NCBI RefSeq assembly: GCF_009905605.1
Contig: NZ_JAAAKZ010000004.1
Span: 248,001-312,000, forward strand
From: Runella sp. CRIBMP
Lineage (GTDB): Bacteria; Bacteroidota; Bacteroidia; Cytophagales; Spirosomataceae
Length of the DNA: 64,000 nucleotides
Reading direction: 5' to 3'
Shown here: piece after piece, positions 26,028 through 35,243 of the stretch
Layout: the number at the start of each line of letters is the position of its first letter
Position numbering within the stretch: the stretch's first letter is position 1
Notes under the pieces: generated by a model
The model's database searches: none
The model's input: only the letters and a program-made list of their open reading frames with translations
What the model was told of the DNA's origin: nothing
Program-made: the position numbers and the translations under genes

Positions 26028-26035
26028 CAAATGTA
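26028..26035 (-). promoter_or_regulatory. -7 promoter box of the lipoprotein gene
   Basis: On the minus strand TACATTTG, a perfect TAnnTTTG match, lies 59 bases upstream of the lipoprotein ATG. Confidence 0.5.
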
Positions 26036-26173
26036 ATTAAAGGATAAATATTAAATGGGTAAAAGGGGATAAAATGACACCCCTGTTTTATTAAACGGTT
26101 CAGGATTTGATTTTTTGAAAGCCTCTTTGTAGTATTGTATGGCCGCATCACCAAATCAAATAATTCCTAAACA

Positions 26174-27478
26174 ATGTTTAACCGACGCCAATTTCTAGGG
26201 TCGCTCGGCACTGCTGCTGGTGCCTTGACCCTTCCACCCTTTTTAGCCCCTGCCGAAGCCCAAAACTTTGAAACGCTCAACCGTCAGGTATCGCATCTTT
26301 CACCGTTGGAAGCTGCTCAAAATGAAGACTTTTGGGCTTTTGTAAAGACCGAATATACCGTTTCACCCAATTTGTTGAATCTCAACAACGGGGGCGTGTG
26401 TCCGCAGCCGCGCTCAGTGCAGGATGCCCACATTCGTTTTTATCAATACTGCAATGAAGCCCCTAGCTACTATATGTGGCGAATTTTGGATCAAGGTCGC
26501 GAGTCGCTGCGGAGCAAATTGGCCGATTTGGCGGGCTGCTCGGCCGAAGAAGTAGCCATCAACCGCAACGCCACCGAAGGACTGAATACGGTGATTTTTG
26601 GCTTGGATTTAAAGCCTGGCGACGAGGTGGTGTTGACCAAACAAGATTATCCGAACATGATAAATGCCTGGAAACAGCGCGAAAAACGAGATGGTATCAA
26701 GCTGGTTTGGATAAATCTCGACCTGCCGCAGGAAAACGATGCGTATTTTGTGGACAAATACGTCAGTGCGTTTACGTCACGTACCAAAGTTGTACACGTG
26801 ACGCACATGATTAACTGGATTGGTCAGACCGTTCCTGTTCGTAAAATTGCAGATGAAGCCCACAAACGCGGCATTGAAGTCATTGCCGATGGCGCCCATA
26901 CGTTTGCCTTATTGGATTTTAAAATTCCTGATTTAGGCTGCGATTACTACGCCACCAGTCTCCACAAATGGCTGGGTGCGCCGTTTGGCAGTGGGTTGAT
27001 GTACGTCAAAAAAGACAAAATTTCGAAAGTATGGGCGCTATTGTCCAACAATGAACCCGATGGACCCGATATCCGCAAATTTGAAAGTTTAGGAACGCGC
27101 TCGTTTGCCTCCGAAATGGCGATTGGCACGGCGGTTGACTTTCAATTATCACTCGGTGCGGCCCGTAAGCAGGCCCGGGCGCATTATCTTCAGCGGTACT
27201 GGACAGATAAAGCCCGTCAAATTCCCGGGGTGAAAATCCATACATCGCCCAATCCCAATTATGCCTGTGCCATCGCGTTGGTTTCGGTTGAGGGCTTAAA
27301 AACCTCCGAAGTGGATAGCCAGTTGTACAATAAATTCAAAATTCACACTACGGGTATTGAATGGGAAAACATCAAAGGGGTACGCGTCACTCCTCACGTA
27401 TATCATACTCCGAAAGACCTTGACCGTTTGGTGAATGGATTGGACGAGATTGCTTCCGCGTCCAGAAGGAAGAGTTAA
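26174..27478 (+). CDS. Tat-exported class V aminotransferase-like PLP enzyme
   Basis: A fold-type I PLP enzyme of the class V group (isopenicillin N epimerase / cysteine desulfurase relatives), 434 residues. The N-terminus has a twin-arginine signal, NRRQFLGSLGTAAGALTLPP, so it probably acts outside the cytoplasm. PLP features: NRNATEGLNTV, the Asp of DGAHTFALLDF, and the Schiff-base Lys in SLHKWLGAPFG. Class V enzymes with Tat signals recur in Bacteroidota, where their substrates are mostly unknown. It stands alone, with a hairpin terminator behind it. Confidence 0.82.
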   Translation: MFNRRQFLGSLGTAAGALTLPPFLAPAEAQNFETLNRQVSHLSPLEAAQNEDFWAFVKTEYTVSPNLLNLNNGGVCPQPRSVQDAHIRFYQYCNEAPSYYMWRILDQGRESLRSKLADLAGCSAEEVAINRNATEGLNTVIFGLDLKPGDEVVLTKQDYPNMINAWKQREKRDGIKLVWINLDLPQENDAYFVDKYVSAFTSRTKVVHVTHMINWIGQTVPVRKIADEAHKRGIEVIADGAHTFALLDFKIPDLGCDYYATSLHKWLGAPFGSGLMYVKKDKISKVWALLSNNEPDGPDIRKFESLGTRSFASEMAIGTAVDFQLSLGAARKQARAHYLQRYWTDKARQIPGVKIHTSPNPNYACAIALVSVEGLKTSEVDSQLYNKFKIHTTGIEWENIKGVRVTPHVYHTPKDLDRLVNGLDEIASASRRKS

Positions 27479-27512
27479 TTAATTTGTCAAACAAATAGTG
27501 CTACTATTGCGT

Positions 27513-27550
27513 GGGTAAGTCTCAAAAAAAATGGGGCTTATCCTTTTTTT
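27513..27550 (+). terminator. Rho-independent terminator after the PLP enzyme gene
   Basis: GGGTAAGTC (27513-27521) pairs with GGCTTATCC (27535-27543) with two G-T pairs, followed by seven T. The rest of the gap to 27841 is AT-rich; I see no gene or clear promoter in it. Confidence 0.6.
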
Positions 27551-27841
27551 GTGGGATAAATTTTTGATGGATTGAATTATCAGCTTTCGATTCACCAATT
27601 GGCTAAAATTTGTATATTAGGAATATTTTTCAGTTGCTTAAATTTGATTAATTGTTTGAGGCTTTTTCAATTGATTCACAACGATTAAACGCCCCTTTTC
27701 TACGTTTGAATATATACTTCCTACGCTTCCCTTTGTTTCATTTTTTCGTTGGGCTTTCAGGGAGAATCTTTGTGATAATGCTCACCCAATCCAATTTAAA
27801 TTCATTTCGTTCCTCTTTTGATAACTTAACGCTAAAAAAAC

Positions 27842-28402
27842 ATGAATCCATTTTACATCATTTTGTCGGTTGCCGCACTTCTGCTGATTGGGGGCATTGC
27901 CATCTACAACGGCCTTGTCAGTGGACGGGCCTTGGTCGATGAGGCCTGGAGTGGAATATCGGTGCAGTTGAAGCGCCGTTTTGACTTGATTCCTAACTTG
28001 GTGACCACCGTAAAAGGCTACGCCAAACACGAAAGTGAAACCCTCGAAAAAGTGATTCAGTTGCGAAATGCGGCCGTTTATGCCTCTCCGCTCGACGTAA
28101 GCGCTCAGGCACAGGCCAGTGCGGCCCTCTCGCAAGGGCTGAGGTCGGTATTTGCCCTTGCCGAAAACTATCCCGATTTGAAAGCAAACCAAAATTTTGC
28201 CGATTTACAAGCCGCCGTAGAAAAAATAGAGGATGATTTGCAAAACAGCCGGCGCTATTACAATGCCACCGTGCGCGATTACAACACAAAATGCGATTCA
28301 TTTCCGTCTAATCTGGTGGCGGGACTTTTTCATTTTACCAAAAAAACGTTCTTTGAACTAACGAATCCTGAAGAGTCGCAAAATGTAAAAATCTCCTTTT
28401 AA
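27842..28402 (+). CDS. lemA: LemA family protein
   Basis: A 186-residue membrane-anchored helical protein: one N-terminal span (residues 2-22) followed by the LemA signature LVDEAWSGISVQLKRRFDLIPNL, then long helices ending in the RRYYNATVRDYNTKCDSFPSNLVAGLF block. Its function is not well established. It lies 16 bases upstream of the DUF2207 gene, a pairing that is common in bacteria and implies a shared role at the membrane. Confidence 0.92.
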   Translation: MNPFYIILSVAALLLIGGIAIYNGLVSGRALVDEAWSGISVQLKRRFDLIPNLVTTVKGYAKHESETLEKVIQLRNAAVYASPLDVSAQAQASAALSQGLRSVFALAENYPDLKANQNFADLQAAVEKIEDDLQNSRRYYNATVRDYNTKCDSFPSNLVAGLFHFTKKTFFELTNPEESQNVKISF

Positions 28403-28418
28403 TCAGCGTTGTTCAATC

Positions 28419-30785
28419 ATGTTATCCTTTAAAAAAAGATATTTTTACTTTCTGGTTTTGTGGAGCGTTTGCTTTCAGGTGTGCGGGCAGGGTTTTGCGA
28501 TTAAGCACTTCGGCATTGATTTGACCGTTCGGGCAAACGGAGCGCTTAACATCAAAGAAACCATCGACGTATTTTTTACCGAAGCCAAACACGGAATCTA
28601 TAAGGACATTCCGACGCGTTATAACATTGAATTTCAGGCGGGCCTTGAAAGTGCAACTTACAAATTGCTGCACAACAACATGCTTGTCATGCCAATTCGC
28701 AATATACGGGTACAGCCGGCTACATATTTGCTTGAACCAGAAGAGAATTATTTAAGGATAAAAATCGGCGATGAAAATAAAAAAGTAGAAGGTTCTCAGC
28801 GCTATATAATTGAATATGAAGTTGATAATATTGCAGCCTATTATAGTGACCACGTAGAAATTAACTGGAATTTGATTGGGGATCAGTGGAATGCACGCAT
28901 TGAAAAAGCAACCTATACCGTGCATTTGCCCCAGCCCCAATCTACGTACAATCCCGTTTTGTTTGCCACTTTTACGGGCGCTTCGGGGAGTACCTCCAAC
29001 GCGTCCCAATCACAATGGGTTGATAACCAAACGCTCAAGGGTACGATTTCTCAACCCCTCGAATTGAATCAAGCATGGACCCTGAACTTGAGGTTTCCGA
29101 AAGACAACATTCGCTACGAAGCGGGTGACGTGTCCTTTCTCGCCAAAAAATTCTTTCTCAAACATTACGATACACATTATACGATTCAGAAGGATGGTTC
29201 GACCGAAGTAAGCATCAAAGCCGACCTGAAATTTGTCAATACCGTCAATAGTTTGTGGATTCCGATTGATAATTTTGTTGCGGAAAGAGCCTTTGGAATG
29301 TCGGGGCGGTGGCTACACAATCATACGTACTATACGATTGAAAATGTGCGGTGGCAAGGGGCAGTTCAGGATAAAGAGGAGCCTTTCAAAATACATTTTA
29401 ACGATGTGAAAGCGGGAGAGGAGCGAAGGGTTGAATTGCGCTACACCCTTAAGGGCAACGTGGCTGATGATGCCCAAAATGCAGGGTATTCTCGGGTCTT
29501 TTTCAGGCACAAAAATTACTTTTTGAACGAACCAATTCTTGCTTGCAAAACGCTGATTACGTTGCCCGTTTCGGCGGTAGAAGCCAAGTGGCTGGCCAAC
29601 GAGTCGTCGGATTTCAATTCGGAGTGGCTCACTTCTCGTACCGATGGCCACAACATCATTATTGAATCTACTAAGCCTATTTCTTCCGATGATTATTTTT
29701 ATCAGCCTGCCGTGAGTGTTCCTTTTGGGGCATTAGCGTTTTCGTCAAACGTGGCTTGGAAGCGTGGTTGGACTAATAACCAATGGATTTTTTATTCTCT
29801 CCTTCCGCTCATTTTTGTGTTTTGGTTTTGGTATAATAAAGGCCGCGACAAGCCCATTACAATTGTACCGCAGTTCTATCCACCCCTAAACATGACCCCT
29901 GCCGAAGCGGGTGTTCTGATTGATGATAAGTTGCACGACCACGATATTATTTCCTTGATTCCCTACTGGGCATCGCAGGGGTTGATTAAAATTGAAGAAA
30001 TAGAAACGGTTGTGCTGCTTGGCTTATTGAAAAATACAGACTATAAATTGACCCGTCTAAACTTCCTGCCTGAGACGGCCACTCCTTACGAAAAGCGCTT
30101 GTTTGACGGACTTTTCAGCGGACAAAATTCGGTCTTGCTTTCTTCGTTGCGGCTTACTTTTTACAAAACAATGGAGAAAGTCACCGAATTGCTCAAGAAT
30201 AAAATTGAGGCAAATCGCCACTACGAAGGCAGCGGAATTGACGCGGGCAAAGCCATGAAAATTGGAGGCTATGTGTTGTTTGGGCTTTGTGTGTTGTTTA
30301 CTTTTTCGTTTGAAGGAATACCAGAGATTGGGTTTGTATCCGTAGAAACTGGCGCTGGAGCGCTGGTTCTTGGGCTGGTGATGGTGGTGCTCAGCCGAAA
30401 AATGCCTAAAAAATCGCTTTTAGGGGTGGAGATGTACCGCCAATTGGCAGGGTATCGAATGTTTATGCAGACCGTAGAACTGCCTCGCCTTCAGCAACTC
30501 ATCCGCGATGACCCGCATTATTTTGATAAGACCTTGCCTTACGCGATGGTGTTTAATTTGACCGATAATTGGTCCCAAAAATTTGAGGCGCTCAATGTTC
30601 CCCCGCCCAGTTGGTATTCCTCCAACGTCAACGGATTTACGACCTCACAGTTTGCTCGTCGTTTTCAGGATGCTTCCCAAACCATGAGCAATACCCTCAC
30701 GAGCGCTCCTTCCAAGAGTGGTAGTAGCGGTGGTGGTGGCAGTAGCGGTGGTGGTTTTGGCGGTGGTGGCGGCGGCAGTTGGTAA
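28419..30785 (+). CDS. DUF2207 family membrane protein with Gly-rich tail
   Basis: A 788-residue protein partnered with LemA. A signal peptide (about 1-24) precedes a long extracytoplasmic beta-rich DUF2207 region (FAIKHFGIDLTVRANGALNIKETIDV and so on). Membrane spans lie at about 452-468 (IFYSLLPLIFVFWFWY) and as a pair at about 613-660. A cytoplasmic domain follows, and the end is a Gly/Ser-only tail of about 25 residues closing with GGGGGGSW. That tail is typical of the family. The biochemical role is unknown. Confidence 0.85.
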   Translation: MLSFKKRYFYFLVLWSVCFQVCGQGFAIKHFGIDLTVRANGALNIKETIDVFFTEAKHGIYKDIPTRYNIEFQAGLESATYKLLHNNMLVMPIRNIRVQPATYLLEPEENYLRIKIGDENKKVEGSQRYIIEYEVDNIAAYYSDHVEINWNLIGDQWNARIEKATYTVHLPQPQSTYNPVLFATFTGASGSTSNASQSQWVDNQTLKGTISQPLELNQAWTLNLRFPKDNIRYEAGDVSFLAKKFFLKHYDTHYTIQKDGSTEVSIKADLKFVNTVNSLWIPIDNFVAERAFGMSGRWLHNHTYYTIENVRWQGAVQDKEEPFKIHFNDVKAGEERRVELRYTLKGNVADDAQNAGYSRVFFRHKNYFLNEPILACKTLITLPVSAVEAKWLANESSDFNSEWLTSRTDGHNIIIESTKPISSDDYFYQPAVSVPFGALAFSSNVAWKRGWTNNQWIFYSLLPLIFVFWFWYNKGRDKPITIVPQFYPPLNMTPAEAGVLIDDKLHDHDIISLIPYWASQGLIKIEEIETVVLLGLLKNTDYKLTRLNFLPETATPYEKRLFDGLFSGQNSVLLSSLRLTFYKTMEKVTELLKNKIEANRHYEGSGIDAGKAMKIGGYVLFGLCVLFTFSFEGIPEIGFVSVETGAGALVLGLVMVVLSRKMPKKSLLGVEMYRQLAGYRMFMQTVELPRLQQLIRDDPHYFDKTLPYAMVFNLTDNWSQKFEALNVPPPSWYSSNVNGFTTSQFARRFQDASQTMSNTLTSAPSKSGSSGGGGSSGGGFGGGGGGSW

Positions 30786-30908
30786 TTTATTTATTCTTCT
30801 ATCTTTACCGAAAAAAAATCGGTGGTCGTTCAGTTAATAGACTTCTCGTAACATTTAGTGGTAAAGGCGCGTTTAAAGGGAATCTAAGCAACCCATATAT
30901 TAATAACC

Positions 30909-31757
30909 ATGAAAACAATTCAGCTTCTCGTATTTTGTTTTTTTATCCAGTGGAGTCATGCCCAAGAAAAATCCCTTTTGTGGGAGGTGTCGGGCAATGG
31001 CCTGACGAAGCCGTCGTACGTTTACGGAACCATCCACATGATTTGTCCCAATGACTATTTTATGACCGATTCGACCAAAGCGGCTTTCAAGAAAACCGAG
31101 CAGGTTTACCTCGAACTTGATATGGATGATCCAACCCTGATGTCGAAGATGATGCAGCTGATGATGCTCACCAACGGCAAGAAAATGAAAGACTATCTCA
31201 AGCCCGAGGAGTATACGCTATTGAGCGACTATTTTAAAGCCAAAATGGGGGCAAACCTTGACCAAATGGGTGGAATGAAGCCATTTGCGCTTATGTCGAT
31301 GCTGTACACAACCCTGCTGAGTTGCCAGCCCCAATCCTACGAATTGGTGTTTACCCAGATGGCTTCCAGTGCCAAAAAAGAGGTGCTGGGACTTGAAACG
31401 GTGGAACTTCAGATGGGGGTTTTTGATCAAATTCCCTATGAAAAACAGGCGGGATTGTTGGCGGATATGGTTCGAAAAAAAGATGAATCCACCAAAGAAT
31501 TTGGCGAAATGGTGACGCTCTACAAAAAGCAGGATTTGGAAGGGCTTCTAAAATTGATGGACAACAGCGAATGGGATTTTAATGGTTACGAAGATATTTT
31601 ATTGGCCAACCGAAATACGGCTTGGGTACCCATCATGGAAAAGGCCATGAAGTCAAAATCCACTTTTTTTGCGGTAGGTGCAGGACATTTGGGAGGAGCA
31701 AAAGGCGTATTGCAACTGCTTAAAAAACAGGGGTATACCGTGAAAGCCGTGCTGTAA
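30909..31757 (+). CDS. TraB/GumN family protein
   Basis: A 282-residue secreted protein with a signal peptide ending near SHAQ. The family hallmarks are the LWEVSGNGLTKPSYVYGTIHM opening with the GTIH motif, a mid-protein helical region rich in Met and Lys, and the C-terminal AVGAGHLGGAKGVLQLLKKQGYTVK with the second conserved His. The TraB/GumN group is thought to be metalloprotease-like. A 123-base gap after the DUF2207 gene holds no clear promoter. Confidence 0.88.
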   Translation: MKTIQLLVFCFFIQWSHAQEKSLLWEVSGNGLTKPSYVYGTIHMICPNDYFMTDSTKAAFKKTEQVYLELDMDDPTLMSKMMQLMMLTNGKKMKDYLKPEEYTLLSDYFKAKMGANLDQMGGMKPFALMSMLYTTLLSCQPQSYELVFTQMASSAKKEVLGLETVELQMGVFDQIPYEKQAGLLADMVRKKDESTKEFGEMVTLYKKQDLEGLLKLMDNSEWDFNGYEDILLANRNTAWVPIMEKAMKSKSTFFAVGAGHLGGAKGVLQLLKKQGYTVKAVL

Positions 31758-31913
31758 TTTTAGGTTTATCAATGGTTGAAATGTGTTTTTTTAACCTGAG
31801 CAGATATACCTCTAGCGGTGAAAATGCGTTTTATTTATCGTTAAGTAGCACTGCGTAACTAGGCGTTTTCGCACCTATTTATTATTAATATATCGCAAAT
31901 AAACGAAAGAAGA

Positions 31914-32669
31914 ATGAACACAATCAAATCAATGGTGCTTGTTGCGTTGGGGGTAATGACAGTGGTGGTAAGGGCGCAAACTCCCGATGAAGTTGTGAAT
32001 AGTTATTTAAATCAAACGGGTGGCAAAGACAAATTATCGACCATTAAATCTCTTCGAATGGAAGGGAAAATCAAAATGCAGTCGGTGGAAATTCCTGTAA
32101 CAATACTTCAGGAAAAAAGTGGAAAACTAAAAATGGTGACGGTTGTCAACGGAGTCGAGTTTGTTCAGATGGCGTATGATGGAAAAATCGCGTGGTCGAC
32201 CAATGCCGTAACCAAACTTCCCGAAATCATGTCGGAGGAGGATGCTTATAATATCCAGCAAGAAACGGATGTCGATTTCCCCAATCCCTTTCTAGATTAT
32301 AAGTCCAAAGGCTATACCGCAGAGGTGCAAGGGCGAGAAAAAGTGGGTAACGTAGATTGTATCAAGCTCAAACTAACCAAAAAGGCGCTCAAACGAAATA
32401 AGAAAGTAGAAGAAAACAGTATGATTTATTACTTTGACGCCCAAAATTCCAACCTTTTAATGTCGCGGGGTTTGATAAATAATGGACCCGTAAGGGGAAT
32501 TTCGCAGGAAATCATGTACAACAACTTCCAAAAAGTAGATGGAATGATGTTTCCTTTTGAAATGCGTTATCGAATAAGTGGACAAGAAGGGCAGACGATT
32601 ATCATCGAGAAAATAACCATCAATCCCGTGTTGGATAACAAAGTGTTTGTTTTTCCAGAAGGGAAATAA
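31914..32669 (+). CDS. LolA-like outer-membrane lipoprotein carrier homologue
   Basis: A 251-residue periplasmic protein with a signal peptide (about 1-21, ending VVVRAQ). The body, starting DEVVNSYLNQTGGKDKLSTIKSLRMEGKI and alternating strands to the end, matches the half-barrel LolA/LolB type seen in many Bacteroidota proteins that share the opening VVNSYLNxTGGxxKL. Actual lipoprotein transport is not shown; these proteins may bind other lipids. Confidence 0.7.
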   Translation: MNTIKSMVLVALGVMTVVVRAQTPDEVVNSYLNQTGGKDKLSTIKSLRMEGKIKMQSVEIPVTILQEKSGKLKMVTVVNGVEFVQMAYDGKIAWSTNAVTKLPEIMSEEDAYNIQQETDVDFPNPFLDYKSKGYTAEVQGREKVGNVDCIKLKLTKKALKRNKKVEENSMIYYFDAQNSNLLMSRGLINNGPVRGISQEIMYNNFQKVDGMMFPFEMRYRISGQEGQTIIIEKITINPVLDNKVFVFPEGK

Positions 32670-32677
32670 ATAAGGAG

Positions 32678-32700
32678 ATGGCTACAATTTTTGTAGCCAT
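32678..32700. terminator. Hairpin between convergent genes
   Basis: ATGGCTACAA (32678-32687) and TTGTAGCCAT (32691-32700) form a perfect 10-bp stem with a 3-base loop, 8 bases after the LolA-like stop and over the end of the CPBP gene. There is no long T run, so a terminator role is plausible but not certain. Confidence 0.45.
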
Positions 32701-33611
32701 GCCGCCAAATCCATCATCCACGCCACGCCCACGTGTACGATGATACCGCCCCAAATACTGCGTGATTCCAGCGCAATCACGCCCAAGATATAACCGCCAA
32801 AAATGGAGCCGATGGTTTCGCCGAGGGGCTTGCCAAAATGCAGCGAAGCATAACAAACTACCATCGGAATGATGGCACCTCTGCCCAATAAATGGGCCAT
32901 TCCGATGACCATAAATCCCCTGAACATCAGCTCTGTAGATACAAAGTCAAACGCATACAATAGCTCATAAAGCAAGGTCGTAATCCAGCGCGACACCCCA
33001 AAATATTCGTCGGCGTTGGAGTCAAAATAGGTGGGATAGGAGCGTAAAAAATCGGGTTGAAAAGAGGCCCACGCAATCAGTGGAAGCATCAACGAAACCA
33101 GTATAAAGTAAGGCTTTAACTTGGTCCATTTGGGTTGAAGCCCGTAAAAATGATGGCGTTGATTATCGACAAAATAGTAAAATAGAACCAATGGTAAAAA
33201 AACGGTCAACGCCGAAGATACATTGGTGAAGCAATGAAACAAATAGCTGTATACCGCGCCATCAAAGAGCGTTCGACTCAGGGAATTGTACCCGTAAAAA
33301 CCGCCGTCAAGCCCCAAAACGGCCAAAATAAATACGCTATAGATCCAGAATCGGGGGTTTTTGACGCGCCACCATTCTTTGGTAAAACCCAAATAAATCA
33401 ATAAACCACCGTAATAGGCAAAACAGTAGAGCAAAAAATACCAGACAATACGTAGTGGATTGCCCCGGTAGCTATCAATGATGCCGCGTTCGAGATTGAC
33501 CGAATAATTGAACGTAATAAACAATACTAAAAACAAGGCAAGGGTTCCGTAAAGATTCCAACGAAAGTCTTGCCGCAGGTGTTTGCGAAGCGCGTCCCAA
33601 ATTGGTCTCAT
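32682..33611 (-). CDS. CPBP-family intramembrane metalloprotease
   Basis: A 309-residue polytopic membrane protein with about eight hydrophobic spans. The CPBP (Abi/CAAX protease) motifs are recognisable near the C-terminus: TELMFRGF (one Glu where many members have two), YASLHFGKP with the first His, and HVGVAWMMD with the second. Function is unknown. It is the last gene of a minus-strand run after psd and murQ, 2 bases behind murQ. Confidence 0.78.
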   Translation of the reverse strand: MRPIWDALRKHLRQDFRWNLYGTLALFLVLFITFNYSVNLERGIIDSYRGNPLRIVWYFLLYCFAYYGGLLIYLGFTKEWWRVKNPRFWIYSVFILAVLGLDGGFYGYNSLSRTLFDGAVYSYLFHCFTNVSSALTVFLPLVLFYYFVDNQRHHFYGLQPKWTKLKPYFILVSLMLPLIAWASFQPDFLRSYPTYFDSNADEYFGVSRWITTLLYELLYAFDFVSTELMFRGFMVIGMAHLLGRGAIIPMVVCYASLHFGKPLGETIGSIFGGYILGVIALESRSIWGGIIVHVGVAWMMDLAAWLQKL

Positions 33612-33613
33612 TT

Positions 33614-34432
33614 TTAGCTCTTTCTGCCCGCTTCTACGGCATTGCGTACGCTTCCGTGGGCTTCTAGCAGCGCCTGAGCTTCTTCTGAAGTAAGGTGAGG
33701 TAGCTCTTCTCTAACCATCCGGATGGCCCGTTGCACCAACTTATAGTTGGTCATTTGCATATCGACCATTTTATTGCCTTTTACGCGCCCCAGTTGAATC
33801 ATCACCGAGGTTGAAATCATGTTCAACGCTAATTTTTGGGCGGTTCCTGATTTCATGCGTGTACTGCCCGTGACAAACTCTGGGCCTACGACAATTTCAA
33901 CTGGATACTCAGCGGCGGCGGCTACCGCCGAACCAGTGTTGCAGACAATACAACCCGTCAGAATACCAGATTCGCGGGCTTTCTGCAATCCTCCAATCAC
34001 GTAAGGGGTTCGACCTGAGGCCGCAATGCCTACCAGTGAGTCCAATTTATCAATTTCGTAAGCTTTAAGGTCAGTCCATGCCTGTTCGGGGTCATCCTCG
34101 GCGTTTTCAACCGCCCGCCGAATGGCTTGGTCGCCCCCGGCCATCAGTCCGATGACCAAATCAAAAGGAACACCGTAAGTTGGCGGACATTCAGATGCAT
34201 CTACTACCCCTAATCTACCGCTTGTGCCTGCCCCAATGTAGAAGAGACGCCCTCCCTGTTTCATCCGAATCACTATTTGTTCGACCAAAGCCTCTATCTG
34301 CGGAATGGCCTTTTCGACGGCGTAGGGGACGGTTTTGTCTTCATTATTGATGTTGATGAGCAGTTCCCGAACACCCATTTGGTCAAGATTTTCGTATCGG
34401 GAAGTAGATTCAGTCGTAGAAGTTGGTAGCAT
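33614..34432 (-). CDS. murQ: N-acetylmuramic acid 6-phosphate etherase
   Basis: Cleaves the lactyl ether of MurNAc-6-phosphate to GlcNAc-6-phosphate and lactate in peptidoglycan recycling. The 272-residue SIS-domain protein shows GRLFYIGAGTSGRLGVVDASECPPTYG, GGDQAIRRAVENAEDD, IAASGRTPYV and the FVTGSTRMKSGTAQKLALNM block diagnostic for MurQ. It is about 25 residues shorter than the E. coli protein, mostly at the ends. It sits between psd and the CPBP protease gene on the same strand. Confidence 0.95.
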   Translation of the reverse strand: MLPTSTTESTSRYENLDQMGVRELLININNEDKTVPYAVEKAIPQIEALVEQIVIRMKQGGRLFYIGAGTSGRLGVVDASECPPTYGVPFDLVIGLMAGGDQAIRRAVENAEDDPEQAWTDLKAYEIDKLDSLVGIAASGRTPYVIGGLQKARESGILTGCIVCNTGSAVAAAAEYPVEIVVGPEFVTGSTRMKSGTAQKLALNMISTSVMIQLGRVKGNKMVDMQMTNYKLVQRAIRMVREELPHLTSEEAQALLEAHGSVRNAVEAGRKS

Positions 34433-34478
34433 AGTCTGTTTAGGTAATTCGTAGGATGAAATAAAGGCAACAACACAC

Positions 34479-35138
34479 TTATTCTAATTCGGCCAATACG
34501 GTAATTCCGCCCTTCGTTTTATCTTCTAAATTAACAAGGATTTTGGCGTCTAAGGGTAAGTAAAGGTCTACCCGTGAGCCAAATTTGATAAAGCCCATTT
34601 CGGAGCCTTGGGTTACTTGTTGCCCTTCTTTTACGTACCACACTATTCGTTTGGCCAATGCGCCGGCAATTTGCCTGAAAAGTACTTCTACGCCGTTGGG
34701 AGCTTTGATAACGGTAGTAGTGCGCTCGTTTTCGGTACTGGATTTTGGGTGCCAAGCCACTAAGTATTTGCCAGGATGGTACTTAAAATAACTGACAACC
34801 CCCGCAATGGGATTCCAATTGATGTGTACATTGATGGGTGACATAAAAATCGACACCTGACGGCGTGGTCCTTTGAAATATTCGGTTTCAATTACCTCTT
34901 CAATGACGACCACTTTTCCATCACACGGCGCAATGACGTGTTTAGAGTTGATAGAAAAAACGCGGGCTGGTTTTCGAAAAAACTGAAGGATGATAAAGAA
35001 AAAGATAAGGGAAGCGACCAGCCAAGCCGTGGTCAACCAATCCAACTCTCCCCAGAAATAGCGAACCAATCCGTTGGTTATCAATACAAAAAGAGCCGCT
35101 AATCCGATGCTGGCTGTGCCTTCTTTATGAATAGTCAT
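34479..35138 (-). CDS. psd: Phosphatidylserine decarboxylase, short proenzyme type
   Basis: Makes phosphatidylethanolamine from phosphatidylserine. The 219-residue proenzyme has two N-terminal membrane spans (about 9-27 and 33-53), CDGKVVVIEE, HINWNPIAGVV, and the self-cleavage site in MGFIKFGSRVDLYLP, where the Gly-Ser bond is cut to give the pyruvoyl group. The short form is the usual one in Bacteroidota. First gene of the psd-murQ-CPBP run. Confidence 0.93.
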   Translation of the reverse strand: MTIHKEGTASIGLAALFVLITNGLVRYFWGELDWLTTAWLVASLIFFFIILQFFRKPARVFSINSKHVIAPCDGKVVVIEEVIETEYFKGPRRQVSIFMSPINVHINWNPIAGVVSYFKYHPGKYLVAWHPKSSTENERTTTVIKAPNGVEVLFRQIAGALAKRIVWYVKEGQQVTQGSEMGFIKFGSRVDLYLPLDAKILVNLEDKTKGGITVLAELE

Positions 35139-35151
35139 GTTTAAGTATAGG

Positions 35152-35195
35152 TAAAATAAAAAATGCGAGGGATAGGTTTAAGCCTTTCACCTCGC
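35152..35195 (-). terminator. Terminator of the Glu/Leu dehydrogenase gene
   Basis: Read on the minus strand, GCGAGG (35195-35190) pairs with CCTCGC (35170-35165), with GGCTTAAACC as an inner partial stem, followed by ATTTTTTATTTTA. It lies between the dehydrogenase stop and the psd start and overlaps the likely psd leader. Confidence 0.65.
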
Positions 35196-35243
35196 AAAAA
35201 TAACAATCTTCTCACTACTCGCTACTCACAGTGCATTACTTTA

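Noticed and set aside
27652-27942. A 96-codon + strand frame upstream of lemA
   Set aside because: TTG start, runs into lemA out of frame, Phe-rich from AT-rich sequence; lemA is certain.
35195-35202. Minus-strand TATTTTTG as a psd promoter
   Set aside because: It would start transcription inside the gdhA terminator hairpin, so the terminator reading is preferred.
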